Positions 25,697 to 34,478 of a DNA stretch of 64,000 nucleotides are shown here, in pieces. Below the pieces are notes generated by a model, which saw only the letters and a list, made by a program, of their open reading frames with translations, did no database searches and was not told the origin of the DNA. A program made the position numbers and the translations under genes. The stretch spans positions 3,349,501-3,413,500 of the forward strand of contig NZ_LT960614.1 in the NCBI RefSeq assembly GCF_900231165.1. Reading direction: 5' to 3'. Numbering within the stretch: position 1 is the stretch's first letter; each line of letters opens with the position of its first letter. The stretch comes from Hartmannibacter diazotrophicus. GTDB lineage: Bacteria; Pseudomonadota; Alphaproteobacteria; Rhizobiales; Pleomorphomonadaceae.

Positions 25697-27877
25697 TTGG
25701 CCTTGTCTTCCTTCTATTCGCAGTTTTCCATCGCACCTCGGCGTCGTCGTGGTGCGGAACCGCGGCCTGGGCGTGCGCTCGTTTCCGGCCTCGCGCTGTT
25801 GCCGCTGATGGCATCGACCGCTCTCGCACAAGACTCCGTTACGCTCGAAACGATCGTCCTCAGCGGCGGGAGCGGGAGCGAGAGCGCGACGGGGCCCGGC
25901 ACCGGCTACACGGCGAAAAAAACGACAACCGGCTCCAAAACGGCGACCGATATCAAGGATATCCCCCAGTCCGTTTCCATCGTGACGCGTCAGCAGATGG
26001 ATGACCGGCAGCCGGCGCAGCTGGAAGATGCCATCGCTTATTCCTCCGGCGTCATTTCCTCCAACTGGGGTGTCGATGACCGTTTCGACCAATTCATGAT
26101 CCGTGGCTTCGACATCGGCACCTACGGAATCTACCGGGATGGCCTCAGCCAGAAGTCCATCAATTTCTCCGGATTCAAGATCGAACCTTATGGGCTGGAG
26201 CGCGTGGAGGTCCTGAAAGGTCCGGTTGGCGTGCTCTATGGCGAAAACGATGCCGGCGGCATGGTGAACGCGATCACCAAACGCCCGACCTTCGACCGCT
26301 TCGCCGAAGGCTTCGCAAGCTACGGCTCGTTCAACACCTATGAGGCCGGCTTTGACGTCGGCGGTTCGCTCAACGCCGCGAATGAAATGGCCTTCCGTCT
26401 TACGGGCCTTTACCGCGACGGCGAGACGGAAATCGACGGCTCGGAGAACGATCGCGCCTTCATCGCGCCGGCTTTTACCTGGAAGCCGGACGAGAACACC
26501 AGCCTGACCATCCTGGCCAACTACCAGTCCGACAAGCTGACGCCGAACAGCTTTCTGCCGAAGGCGGGCCTCGATTTTGACGCGTCCTATGGAGCGTTGC
26601 CCAAAAGCTTCCAATACAGCCAGTCGGACTTCAACAAGTTCGACGCCGATCATGGCTCGATCGGCTATCAGTTCGAGCATTCCTTCAATGAAAATTGGGC
26701 CGTGCGGCAGAACTTGCGCTTCGCGGCCGAGTCGACCGACTACAAGCAGCTCTACTTTGACGGCATGGCCGACGCGACAACCATGAACTATACAGCATTC
26801 ACGGTCGACGAGACGGCAACGATCTTCAATGTCGACAATCAGCTGGAGTGGAAGCACGACTTCGGACCGGTGCAGAACACACTGCTCGCCGGTCTGGACT
26901 ATTCCCGCTATACCGTCGACGGCAAGAATGGCTGGGCCACCGGCTATTCCATCAGCATCCTCGATCCGAACTACGATTTCGACGTCAGCGATCCGGCCAT
27001 CTATCTGGATCGCAAGCAGACGATTGACCGGGTCGGGCTCTACGCTCAGACCCAGGCGAAGATCCTTGATCACTGGAACCTGACTGCGGGCTTGCGCCAG
27101 TCGTGGGTGCGCAATGAAAATGACGACCATCTTTACGCCGGGGACAGCTCGCAGAATGACAATGCGCTGACGAAGATGATCGGTCTTGGCTACGACTTCG
27201 ACAACGGCATCACGCCCTATGTGGGCTATTCAGAATCGTTCACCACCAACACCGGCGCGGCCTATTCCGGCGCGCTCTTTGACCCATCGAAGGCGCATCA
27301 GTACGAAGTCGGCGTGAAATATCGGCCGGACGGCTTCAACGGCTTCTTCACGGCAGCGCTTTTCGACATCACGAAGACCAATGTGCTGACGAGCGATCCG
27401 GACCACATCTTCTATCAGGTCCAGACCGGCGAGGTGAATCATCGCGGGCTTGAACTCGAGGCGAATTTCGACCTGATGGCGGGTCTGTCCGCCACCACAT
27501 CCTACACCTATATCGACGCGGAGATCACCAAGAGCAATGACGGCGACCAGGGCAACAGGCCCTCGATGGTGCCGGAACATTCCGCCGCGCTGTGGTTGAA
27601 CTACAAGGTCCAGTCCGGTCTGCTGGAGGGCCTCAGCGCCGGTGCCGGCGTGCGCTATGTCGGTTCGTCCTATGGTGACAGCGCGAACACCATCAAGGTG
27701 TCAGACTATGCCGTCGTCGATGCGGCGTTGCGCTACAGCTACGATGGGAAATACGAGGCCTCGCTCAACGTCACCAACCTTCTCGACAACGAGTATGACG
27801 CCACCTGCTATTCCGGATCCGGCTGCATCGCTGGCGAGGGCCGCGTCTTCACCGGCAAGCTCACAGTCAAGTTCTGA
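25697..27877 (+). CDS. TonB-dependent ferric-siderophore receptor (FhuA/FoxA family)
   Basis: This 726-residue outer-membrane receptor has a signal sequence ending STALA before QDSVTLETIVL (ETIVL is a TonB-box-like segment), a plug domain (IPQSVSIVTRQQMDDRQ, VLKGPVGVLYGENDAGGMVN) and a 22-strand barrel ending GRVFTGKLTVKF with terminal Phe. It imports a hydroxamate-type ferric siderophore. The only start giving a complete signal peptide is TTG 25697, preceded by GGGGG; the first ATG lies inside the signal peptide. Iron control is expected from the upstream RirA-like box. A strong hairpin follows the gene. Confidence 0.92.
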   Translation: MALSSFYSQFSIAPRRRRGAEPRPGRALVSGLALLPLMASTALAQDSVTLETIVLSGGSGSESATGPGTGYTAKKTTTGSKTATDIKDIPQSVSIVTRQQMDDRQPAQLEDAIAYSSGVISSNWGVDDRFDQFMIRGFDIGTYGIYRDGLSQKSINFSGFKIEPYGLERVEVLKGPVGVLYGENDAGGMVNAITKRPTFDRFAEGFASYGSFNTYEAGFDVGGSLNAANEMAFRLTGLYRDGETEIDGSENDRAFIAPAFTWKPDENTSLTILANYQSDKLTPNSFLPKAGLDFDASYGALPKSFQYSQSDFNKFDADHGSIGYQFEHSFNENWAVRQNLRFAAESTDYKQLYFDGMADATTMNYTAFTVDETATIFNVDNQLEWKHDFGPVQNTLLAGLDYSRYTVDGKNGWATGYSISILDPNYDFDVSDPAIYLDRKQTIDRVGLYAQTQAKILDHWNLTAGLRQSWVRNENDDHLYAGDSSQNDNALTKMIGLGYDFDNGITPYVGYSESFTTNTGAAYSGALFDPSKAHQYEVGVKYRPDGFNGFFTAALFDITKTNVLTSDPDHIFYQVQTGEVNHRGLELEANFDLMAGLSATTSYTYIDAEITKSNDGDQGNRPSMVPEHSAALWLNYKVQSGLLEGLSAGAGVRYVGSSYGDSANTIKVSDYAVVDAALRYSYDGKYEASLNVTNLLDNEYDATCYSGSGCIAGEGRVFTGKLTVKF

Positions 27878-27891
27878 CCGAGTCTACAAAA

Positions 27892-27931
27892 AACAACGCT
27901 CTGAAGCGGCCTCTCGCTTCAGAGCGTTGTT
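27892..27931 (+). terminator. 17-bp-stem hairpin after the TonB receptor
   Basis: AACAACGCTCTGAAGCG pairs perfectly with CGCTTCAGAGCGTTGTT across a GCCTCT loop, 14 bases after the receptor stop. It has an A-run on its left and only a weak T-run on the right, and it ends just before the phosphopantetheinyl transferase start region. It can stop receptor transcripts and may limit read-through into the next gene. Confidence 0.75.
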
Positions 27932-27954
27932 GTGTCGTGGAGGGCGCGTACCAG

Positions 27955-28671
27955 GTGGACGTCGATCTTTGGTACTGGAACCATGAGCCCAATCTGACGC
28001 CATCCGTTCTCTCGCGGGCGCTCGGCCTGATGTCGGCGGAAGAGCAGCGCCGCTACGAGATGCTCGACCGGCAGGAGGACAGGCGCATTCATGCGGCAAC
28101 GCGGCTGATGATCCGCACGCTGCTCTCGCGCCACGCCGATCTCAAGCCGGCGGACTGGCGCTTCGGCCGGCAGGAAACCGGAAAGCCCTACGTCGCCAAC
28201 AGGCGCTGGAGGGACATTTCTTTCAACCTGTCCCATACCCAGGGGATGATCGTGGCAGCCCTCAGCAGGCGCCGATCCATGCTGGGCGTTGACGTGGAAC
28301 GAACGGCTCCGGGTCCGATGGAGAAGCTCGCGCCGTTTTTCGTCGCATCGGAAGAGTTGGCCGATCTGGCGTGTCTGATGTCCTGCGAGCGCGAGAGGCG
28401 GTTGCTCCGGCTCTGGGTCCTGAAGGAAAGTCTCATAAAGGCACGTGGTCTTGGCCTTGGGTGTGACGATCCGAAGGCATTCGCCTTTCGCTCTGCCGGC
28501 GAAGGCGTCCCCTCCCCGGCCCTCATGCCGGCTTCCGCGAGCGCAGTTGGAGCCGCCTCATTTGCGCTTTTCGACCAAGGCGCCCATGTCGTTGGTCTTT
28601 GCGTTATCGGAGCAGCGAACGCATCCGTCGCTGCCCGGAATTTTTCCGACGTGCTCGCCGTTCAAGAATAG
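27955..28671 (+). CDS. 4'-phosphopantetheinyl transferase (Sfp/EntD/AcpT type)
   Basis: This enzyme of about 238 residues moves phosphopantetheine from CoA to the carrier-domain serine of the NRPS encoded next door. The family motifs are present: GVDVERT (Mg-binding Asp/Glu) and WVLKESLIKARGLGLG (WxxKEAxxK). Start choice: GTG 27955 has GGAGGG ten bases upstream, while GTG 27937, six bases beyond the terminator hairpin, has no ribosome site. The 3' end overlaps the convergent hydroxylase gene by 10 bases. It is needed to activate the siderophore NRPS. Confidence 0.9.
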   Translation: MDVDLWYWNHEPNLTPSVLSRALGLMSAEEQRRYEMLDRQEDRRIHAATRLMIRTLLSRHADLKPADWRFGRQETGKPYVANRRWRDISFNLSHTQGMIVAALSRRRSMLGVDVERTAPGPMEKLAPFFVASEELADLACLMSCERERRLLRLWVLKESLIKARGLGLGCDDPKAFAFRSAGEGVPSPALMPASASAVGAASFALFDQGAHVVGLCVIGAANASVAARNFSDVLAVQE

Positions 28672-29990
28672 GCAAGGCCCACCGCACGCTCCTGCGGCGT
28701 CTCGCTCGGCCACACCAGGATCGGGTCCGGCAGGGTGAGATCGAAGACGGCTCGTCCGACAAGCGCATTGATGATCGTCGCCGAGCGCCATGCCATCAGG
28801 CTCAGCTGACTGTCGGCGATGCCGTGGCTGAAGCGCCCGGCATTTTGCGCGAAGATGCGGTTTTCCCGCGGCCCGTCCCAGGCAAGAGCATAGTCATCGC
28901 CCGGCATGAGACGCCGCTCCGCATCGCGGTAGAGCCGGTGGGCGATAGGATGAAGCGCATCTGGCACCACGAAGCGGAAACCGGTTGCCAGCACGACAGC
29001 GTCGGCAAAGAAAACCTCAATGCCGCCGTCGAAGCTGTTGCGTGCGACGAGGCGGTATTCCTCGCCCTGCCGTTCGACTTGCACGACCGTCCGGCTCGGC
29101 ATCATCGCGACATCGATCGGCGCGCAGTCGATGTGCCTCAAACGATAGAGCTTGCGGTAGATACCGTTGATGGTGGAAATCGACAGGCCATCCGAGGTTA
29201 GAATGGAATTCTCCAGCGCCGTCTTCTTGCGCTCGTCGGAAAGGCGACGATAGGCGTCGACATATTCGGGCGAGAAGACCTGATTGGAGAAGGGCGTCTC
29301 GTTGATCGGCTCGAAGTTGTGCCGCCGGCTCAGCCAGCGGATGCTGCGTGGCAACCGCTCGGATGACAGGAGATGGTCGACGACCTCGCCGCCGCTCTGG
29401 CCGCCGCCGATGACGACGATGCGTTCCGCCCGGGCGAGATCATCAAGGCGATGGCCGATGTCGGCGCAGTGGAAGAAGCGCGGCCCTAAATGATTGGTCG
29501 CCCAGGCCGGTACGAAGGGCCGCGATCCCGTACCCACGACAATGTTGCGCGCAAGGACGCTGCCGGAGTCATAAGTCAGGCGGAAATGTCGAGCCTCGAG
29601 GTCAATTTCCCGAATTGGCGTCTGAAAACGAAGATTTGGCAGGCCCTTGCCGGCCCAAGCAAAATAATTCGCCATCTCCTGGCGCGGTACCGCCTCATAC
29701 TGCGCGTTGAGGAAAGTGAAAAGCCGCCGCTGAGCGACAAGGTAGGCGATGAAGGACCATGAGCTTGTCGGGCATACGGGCGTGACGAGATCTTTCAAGA
29801 AGGAAGACTGCAGCTCGACGTCCGGCAGCATCATGGCCGGATGCCAGTCGAAGCAGGGCTTGGCATCGAAAAAGCACGCGTCAATTCCCTCCATGCCGTC
29901 CAGGAGCGCGGCGAGCGACAGGTTGAACGGACCGATCCCTATTCCGGCAAGATCGAGCGGCGCCGTCGATCGGGAAAATGCATCGGACAT
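28662..29990 (-). CDS. lysine/ornithine N-monooxygenase (IucD/SidA/PvdA family)
   Basis: This flavin- and NADPH-dependent monooxygenase (442 residues from ATG 29990, which has GAGG upstream; ATG 30002 adds four) hydroxylates the side-chain amine of lysine or ornithine. It has GIGIGPFNLSLAALLDG (FAD site), CFDWHPAMMLPDVELQSSFLKDLVTP, VVIGGGQSGGEVVDHLL (NADPH site), ATGF and the C-terminal HGIADSQLSLMAWRSA. The wording is strikingly close to IucD, which favours lysine, though ornithine is not excluded. It lies 70 bases downstream of the NRPS gene on the same strand, giving the N-hydroxy amino acid the NRPS would use. Confidence 0.9.
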   Translation of the reverse strand: MSDAFSRSTAPLDLAGIGIGPFNLSLAALLDGMEGIDACFFDAKPCFDWHPAMMLPDVELQSSFLKDLVTPVCPTSSWSFIAYLVAQRRLFTFLNAQYEAVPRQEMANYFAWAGKGLPNLRFQTPIREIDLEARHFRLTYDSGSVLARNIVVGTGSRPFVPAWATNHLGPRFFHCADIGHRLDDLARAERIVVIGGGQSGGEVVDHLLSSERLPRSIRWLSRRHNFEPINETPFSNQVFSPEYVDAYRRLSDERKKTALENSILTSDGLSISTINGIYRKLYRLRHIDCAPIDVAMMPSRTVVQVERQGEEYRLVARNSFDGGIEVFFADAVVLATGFRFVVPDALHPIAHRLYRDAERRLMPGDDYALAWDGPRENRIFAQNAGRFSHGIADSQLSLMAWRSATIINALVGRAVFDLTLPDPILVWPSETPQERAVGLAYS

Positions 29991-30059
29991 GTTTGGCCTC
30001 ATGAGTTTGTGCAGAGTACGGTTGGTGCGGGCAGCGCCCAGAACGGTCTATCCGGGGTG

Positions 30060-33000
30060 TCAGGAACGGCTGTCCCGCTCAAATGCCTCACCCAGCCGCT
30101 GAGCAAATCGTTCCTGAAACTGCGGCGCGCCGATGATGTGCAGGTGATTGGTTCCGGACACCATTTCCACAGGCTGCGCGAGTGCGGAAAATCGACGCCA
30201 GTCAATGAGGGTCAGACCTCGGCTAAGACTGTCTTCAGCCGTGAAGGAGTGGATGCGGCAGTCGTGGGGTCGTATCTCGTGCCGGCGGAAGACAAGCGCA
30301 TTGTCGATCAGCACCCAGAAGGTGTGTTCACGGCTCGAAATATCCGGGCCGTCAACGGGTAGCGGCTCCTTCTCGTTGCCGACGAATTTCAGGAACTGGT
30401 CGTAGGCGAGGCTGTCCATCACCGACAGCAGTGCATCCCATTCCCGCCGCATCGCCGTTCGCGACAGCCAGTCGCTGACCTGCTGTTCCAGCTCTTCGCG
30501 TTCGCCCGGCGCGAACTCCGGCACTGCGCCGAGGGCGAAGTCCGAGCCAAGATCACAGACATCAACCATGCCGATCATCTTCAGGTCGATCTCGCTGCCA
30601 AGCAGCCGCGCCGCCTCGAAGGCGAGAAGACCGCCCCACGACCAGCCGAGGAAGGCGCACGGTTTGCCACGGCTCGTTTTCAGGATGTGTTCGACATAGG
30701 GTGCGACGACATCCTCGACGGAAACGTTGAGATCCTTCTGTTCCGAAAGAGAATGGCACATGAAGCCGGTTGCCGGCTGATCCGGGCCGAGATGATCAAC
30801 GAGACGCAGATATTCGCGCGTCGAGACCAGAAGGCCGGGGAAGCAATAGAGCATCGGCCGGCTGCCGGAAGCACGCAGGGCGACCGCCTGCTGGCCGGTG
30901 CTTTGTCCGCCTTTTTCGATGGCGCCGGCCAGCGCGCGGATCGTCGGGTTGTTGAAGAGATCGGCAATGGTGGTCCGGTCCCCGCTGCGCACAGCCCTCA
31001 GCGCCCCAAGAATCCGCAAGGCAGCCAGCGAATGCCCGCCGACATCGAAGAAACTTTCGGTGACGCCGACGGCCTCGATGCCGAGGATTTCCTGCCAGAT
31101 GCCGACGAGAAGACGCTCCAGATCGGTTGCCGGCGGCACGATTTCACGCAGCTTGCGCTGTGGCCTGGGCAACGCCGAGCGGTCGAGCTTGGCATTGGGA
31201 TTGGTCGGCATTTTTTCAAGCACGATGACGGCGACCGGAACCATGTGGCCCGGCAGCCGGCGCTTCAATGCCGCCATCAGAACCGCATCGTCAAGAGAAC
31301 GCCCCGCCTCCGGCACCGCATAGGCAACGAGCGCCTTTTCGCCGTCGTCTTCCCGCAGGAGAACGAGGGCCTCGCCGACGCCGTCTTCGGCAAGCAGCGC
31401 GGCCTCGATCTCGCCAAGCTCGATGCGGAACCCGCGAAGCTTCACCTGCAGATCGACGCGACCGACAAATTCCACCGTGCCGTCCTCCCGCCAGCGGGTA
31501 AGGTCGCCGGACCGATAGAGCCTGCCACCCTCCTCGCCGAAGAGCGGCCCGAAGGGATCGGGCACGAAACGGTCGGCGGTGACGCCCGGCTTGCCGAAAT
31601 AGCCGCGGGCAACGCCCTCGCCGCCGAGGTAAAGCTCGCCGGTAACGCCGATCGGGCACGGGTTCATATCCGGGTCGAGCACATAGACCCGCCGTCGTCC
31701 GACCGCCCGCCCGATGGGGGCGTAAGCGCCGGAAAAGCGCACGCCTAGGCGCACCTTCCAGACCATCGGCGTCATGATCGTCTCGGTCGGGCCGTAACCG
31801 TTGATGAGGATCTTGGCATTGAGCGAGCGTGACAGGAGATCGAAGGTCGCTTGCGGCAGCCCCTCCCCGCCGAAGGAATAAAGCCGCATCGGCGGCGCCT
31901 CGCCGGTCCGCTCCGCCCATTCGGCGAGCTGCTGCATGTAGGTCGTCGGGATCGAGGCGTTGTTCGCCCCGTGGCGGCGCATGGCGGCCAGCGTCTCGCC
32001 CGGCGTCCACAGCGCTGCGCTCGGAATGAGAATGCTGCCGCCTTCCATCAGCGGGACCATCCAGCGCTCGTGGCCGCCGTCGGAGGAAAACGGCAAAAAC
32101 GGGAGTTCGCGCGATTCCGACGACATCTCGTAAACGCGCGATGTCGCCTGATTGTGATGCGTGAGGGGTCCGTGCTCCACGGCAACGCCCTTGGGCAAGC
32201 CGGTCGAGCCGGAGGTGTACATGACATAGGCGAGCTGATCGGGGTGGATCGCCACATCCGGCGCGCTCGCCGGCTCGCCGGCAAGGTCGAGACGGTCAAG
32301 CTCCACGATGGCCGCCTCAAAATCATCCGGCAACCGCGAACGCCACTCGTTGGCGGTGATCACCACCTTGACCTTGGCGTCCTTCAGGATGTGGTGATTG
32401 CGCGCCGGGGGGTGATCCGGCTCGACGGGAATATAAGCGCCCCCTGCCTTCAGGACAGCGAGAATGGCCATCACGGTGTGGGCGGACCGTTCCACCAGAA
32501 TGGCGACCGTCGTCTCGGCTTCGACACCGAGCCCGATCAGGCGATGGGCAAGGCGGTTGGCCCGCTCGTCGAGTTCGCGATGGGTCCAGACCTCATCGCC
32601 ATAGATGATGGCCGTCTTTTCGGGCGTCAGGACGGCATGATCGGCAATGATCTGATGCACCGGCCGGTCGTCGTCGACCGCATCGTCCGGATAGGGAGCG
32701 GAAAGAGCGGCAAGGTCTTCGAAACCGACGAACTGCACTTCCGAAAGCCGCGCCCGCGGGTCTTCGGCGATCGCTTCAAGCACCCGCTTCAATTGTTCGG
32801 CAAAGCGGGCGATCAGCGCGGGCTCGAAGACGCCGGCCCGTCCCTCGACGACGATATCCGCCGCCCCATCCACCGCCGGCAATACCGTGACGGTGACGTC
32901 CGCATGCGCGGAGGGCGCCGGCAAGGCCACGACACCAGCCTGTGAGCTGACATCGAGCGTCGGCAACCGGCGCAGATCCAGTGCGACCTTTACCAACGCA

Positions 33001-34007
33001 TTTTCCTCCTGTCCCGGCAAGGTGAGCAAGTCCTGGAGAATGACGTCGGAGCGAACACGATTGGCTTCGGCAATCGCCCGGGCAGACCGGCCGGCTGCGG
33101 CAATATCGGCATAGGTCAGCGACGACGTGACCGCGAGATCGATCGGCAGCAGATCCTCGACCCGAGAGATGGCGCGATCCGTTCGGTTCACGGCAACGAG
33201 ACCAAGGCGAAAACGCTCCTGTCCCGTATAGCGATGCATGAGGCCGGCAAGAGCTGCGAACCAGATATCCTCAATGCCGAGCGACATCACGTCGGCGGTA
33301 TGTTCCACCGCTTGCATCAGCGTCGCCGGAATGCGGGCGCTGGCGCTGTCCCGTCCCGCGTCGGACGATCCCGGACGATATCGCTGGGGCAAACCCGCTG
33401 CTGCCGTCTCGGAAAGAAGCAGCCCGCGCCAGTAAGCGAGCTTTTCCTCAATCTGGTCTGGGGTGGACGCTGCCTCCACCACCGGCTGCAGGAGCGGTTT
33501 TCCGGCCAATGCCGTGCAAAGATCCTCGGCGAGAATGGCCATTGCCGCCGGATCGGCAACAATCGGATGGGCGGAAAGGATCAGAACGGTCTCATCCGGC
33601 GATATCCGGGACAGATGAAAGCGGATCGGCGCGGCCGTTTCGAGGTCGAAGGGCTGCAAGGCAGCCGCCTGCAATTCGGCCAGCGCCGCATCGGCGGGCC
33701 GATCACCGGTTGCCGGCTTGCCGATGTGGAGCGGCAGTGGCGCCGCGCGATCCGGCGTCCACCCGCTCCGCCCGCCCGCCAGGCGAAGAAGACGGCAGGA
33801 CAGTACGGCGTGGTGATCCATCAGCCGCCGCAAGGCCGTCTCGATCGCCAAATCGTCGGCCTCGCCTGGCAGTCTCAATGCGATGGTCTGAATTGCGAAG
33901 GGCTCGGTTTGAGCGATCTGAGCGCGAGCCCAGATCGTTGCCTGAATCGGGCTGAGCGGCAGAAGGGCCGGCGACGGTGTGGCGGCGGCCGAAGAATGGC
34001 TGTTCAT
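30060..34007 (-). CDS. one-module NRPS (C-A-T-TE) for hydroxamate siderophore
   Basis: This 1315-residue protein has a condensation domain (about 15-430), an adenylation domain (about 450-950; A3 YTSGSTGLPKG at 599-608, YGPTE at 739-743, the NPNAK lysine at 941), a carrier domain (GGHSL with Ser994) and a type I thioesterase (about 1050-1310; GWSWGG with Ser1124, late GTNHLHI). The condensation motif HHxxxDG reads HPIVADP (147-153), so the catalytic second His is Pro. One module plus thioesterase implies iterative use, as in vicibactin synthetase VbsS, giving a cyclic or linear oligomer. My hand-read specificity residues are D-G-E-S-Y-F-G-M-T-K, which I do not recognise. It follows the MbtH-like gene and has GGAAGG before its ATG. 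Confidence 0.92.
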   Translation of the reverse strand: MNSHSSAAATPSPALLPLSPIQATIWARAQIAQTEPFAIQTIALRLPGEADDLAIETALRRLMDHHAVLSCRLLRLAGGRSGWTPDRAAPLPLHIGKPATGDRPADAALAELQAAALQPFDLETAAPIRFHLSRISPDETVLILSAHPIVADPAAMAILAEDLCTALAGKPLLQPVVEAASTPDQIEEKLAYWRGLLLSETAAAGLPQRYRPGSSDAGRDSASARIPATLMQAVEHTADVMSLGIEDIWFAALAGLMHRYTGQERFRLGLVAVNRTDRAISRVEDLLPIDLAVTSSLTYADIAAAGRSARAIAEANRVRSDVILQDLLTLPGQEENALVKVALDLRRLPTLDVSSQAGVVALPAPSAHADVTVTVLPAVDGAADIVVEGRAGVFEPALIARFAEQLKRVLEAIAEDPRARLSEVQFVGFEDLAALSAPYPDDAVDDDRPVHQIIADHAVLTPEKTAIIYGDEVWTHRELDERANRLAHRLIGLGVEAETTVAILVERSAHTVMAILAVLKAGGAYIPVEPDHPPARNHHILKDAKVKVVITANEWRSRLPDDFEAAIVELDRLDLAGEPASAPDVAIHPDQLAYVMYTSGSTGLPKGVAVEHGPLTHHNQATSRVYEMSSESRELPFLPFSSDGGHERWMVPLMEGGSILIPSAALWTPGETLAAMRRHGANNASIPTTYMQQLAEWAERTGEAPPMRLYSFGGEGLPQATFDLLSRSLNAKILINGYGPTETIMTPMVWKVRLGVRFSGAYAPIGRAVGRRRVYVLDPDMNPCPIGVTGELYLGGEGVARGYFGKPGVTADRFVPDPFGPLFGEEGGRLYRSGDLTRWREDGTVEFVGRVDLQVKLRGFRIELGEIEAALLAEDGVGEALVLLREDDGEKALVAYAVPEAGRSLDDAVLMAALKRRLPGHMVPVAVIVLEKMPTNPNAKLDRSALPRPQRKLREIVPPATDLERLLVGIWQEILGIEAVGVTESFFDVGGHSLAALRILGALRAVRSGDRTTIADLFNNPTIRALAGAIEKGGQSTGQQAVALRASGSRPMLYCFPGLLVSTREYLRLVDHLGPDQPATGFMCHSLSEQKDLNVSVEDVVAPYVEHILKTSRGKPCAFLGWSWGGLLAFEAARLLGSEIDLKMIGMVDVCDLGSDFALGAVPEFAPGEREELEQQVSDWLSRTAMRREWDALLSVMDSLAYDQFLKFVGNEKEPLPVDGPDISSREHTFWVLIDNALVFRRHEIRPHDCRIHSFTAEDSLSRGLTLIDWRRFSALAQPVEMVSGTNHLHIIGAPQFQERFAQRLGEAFERDSRS

Positions 34008-34044
34008 GGGATGCCTTCCGAAAAGGTCGTATGCGTCGGCGTCT

Positions 34045-34305
34045 TCAGCGATGCGGCGACGGGAACTGCCTTTGATGGTGCTTCAGGTTTTCCGGGCGCG
34101 GATCGCGCCAAATCTGATCGATGGCAGCAAGGCAGGAAGGACGGTCCTGCGCCTCGCTGATGGCCGCCCATCCGGCCGGGATAGACCGGTCGCAGCGCCA
34201 GACCGAATAGCAGCCCTGGTGGTTGCGCACGACGCGCCAGATGGGCTCCATCGTGCCGTTGAGACCGGAATTCGCACTTTGCTGAGATGGAGCTGGCTTG
34301 GTCAT
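34045..34305 (-). CDS. MbtH-like NRPS accessory protein
   Basis: This 86-residue protein contains the MbtH core (WRVVRNHQGCYSVWRCDRSIPAGW, then CLAAIDQIWRDPRPENL, in two stretches) corresponding to the NxExQxSxWPxxxxxPxGW...WTDxRP signature. MbtH proteins bind adenylation domains and make them soluble or active. It has short extra tails at both ends compared with the usual 65-75 residues. It lies 37 bases upstream of the NRPS gene. ATG 34305 was chosen over a TTG at 34350. It probably serves the adjacent NRPS. Confidence 0.85.
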   Translation of the reverse strand: MTKPAPSQQSANSGLNGTMEPIWRVVRNHQGCYSVWRCDRSIPAGWAAISEAQDRPSCLAAIDQIWRDPRPENLKHHQRQFPSPHR

Positions 34306-34321
34306 GTCGATCACTTCAATG

Positions 34322-34352
34322 CAACAAATTGTTGTCCCTTGATCGATCAAGG
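34322..34352. promoter_or_regulatory. two adjacent palindromes in divergent siderophore promoter region
   Basis: CAACAA-A-TTGTTG (34322-34334) and the perfect 16-bp palindrome CCTTGATCGATCAAGG (34337-34352) lie side by side just upstream of the MbtH/NRPS transcription unit, in the spacer to the divergent acyltransferase gene. They are placed like operator sites for a dimeric regulator. No TGA-N9-TCA iron-box was found here. The bound protein is unknown. Confidence 0.4.
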
Positions 34353-34478
34353 CGGCGGCAAATTCACCGATCCACGCAAGAATAATTTTCTCGGCTGCGG
34401 GTAAATTTCCGTTCGCGCCATTCGTTCCTTGCCCATCGCCGCCCCGGACACGTCATCGCCGAGCCCGAGTGAAAAGCC

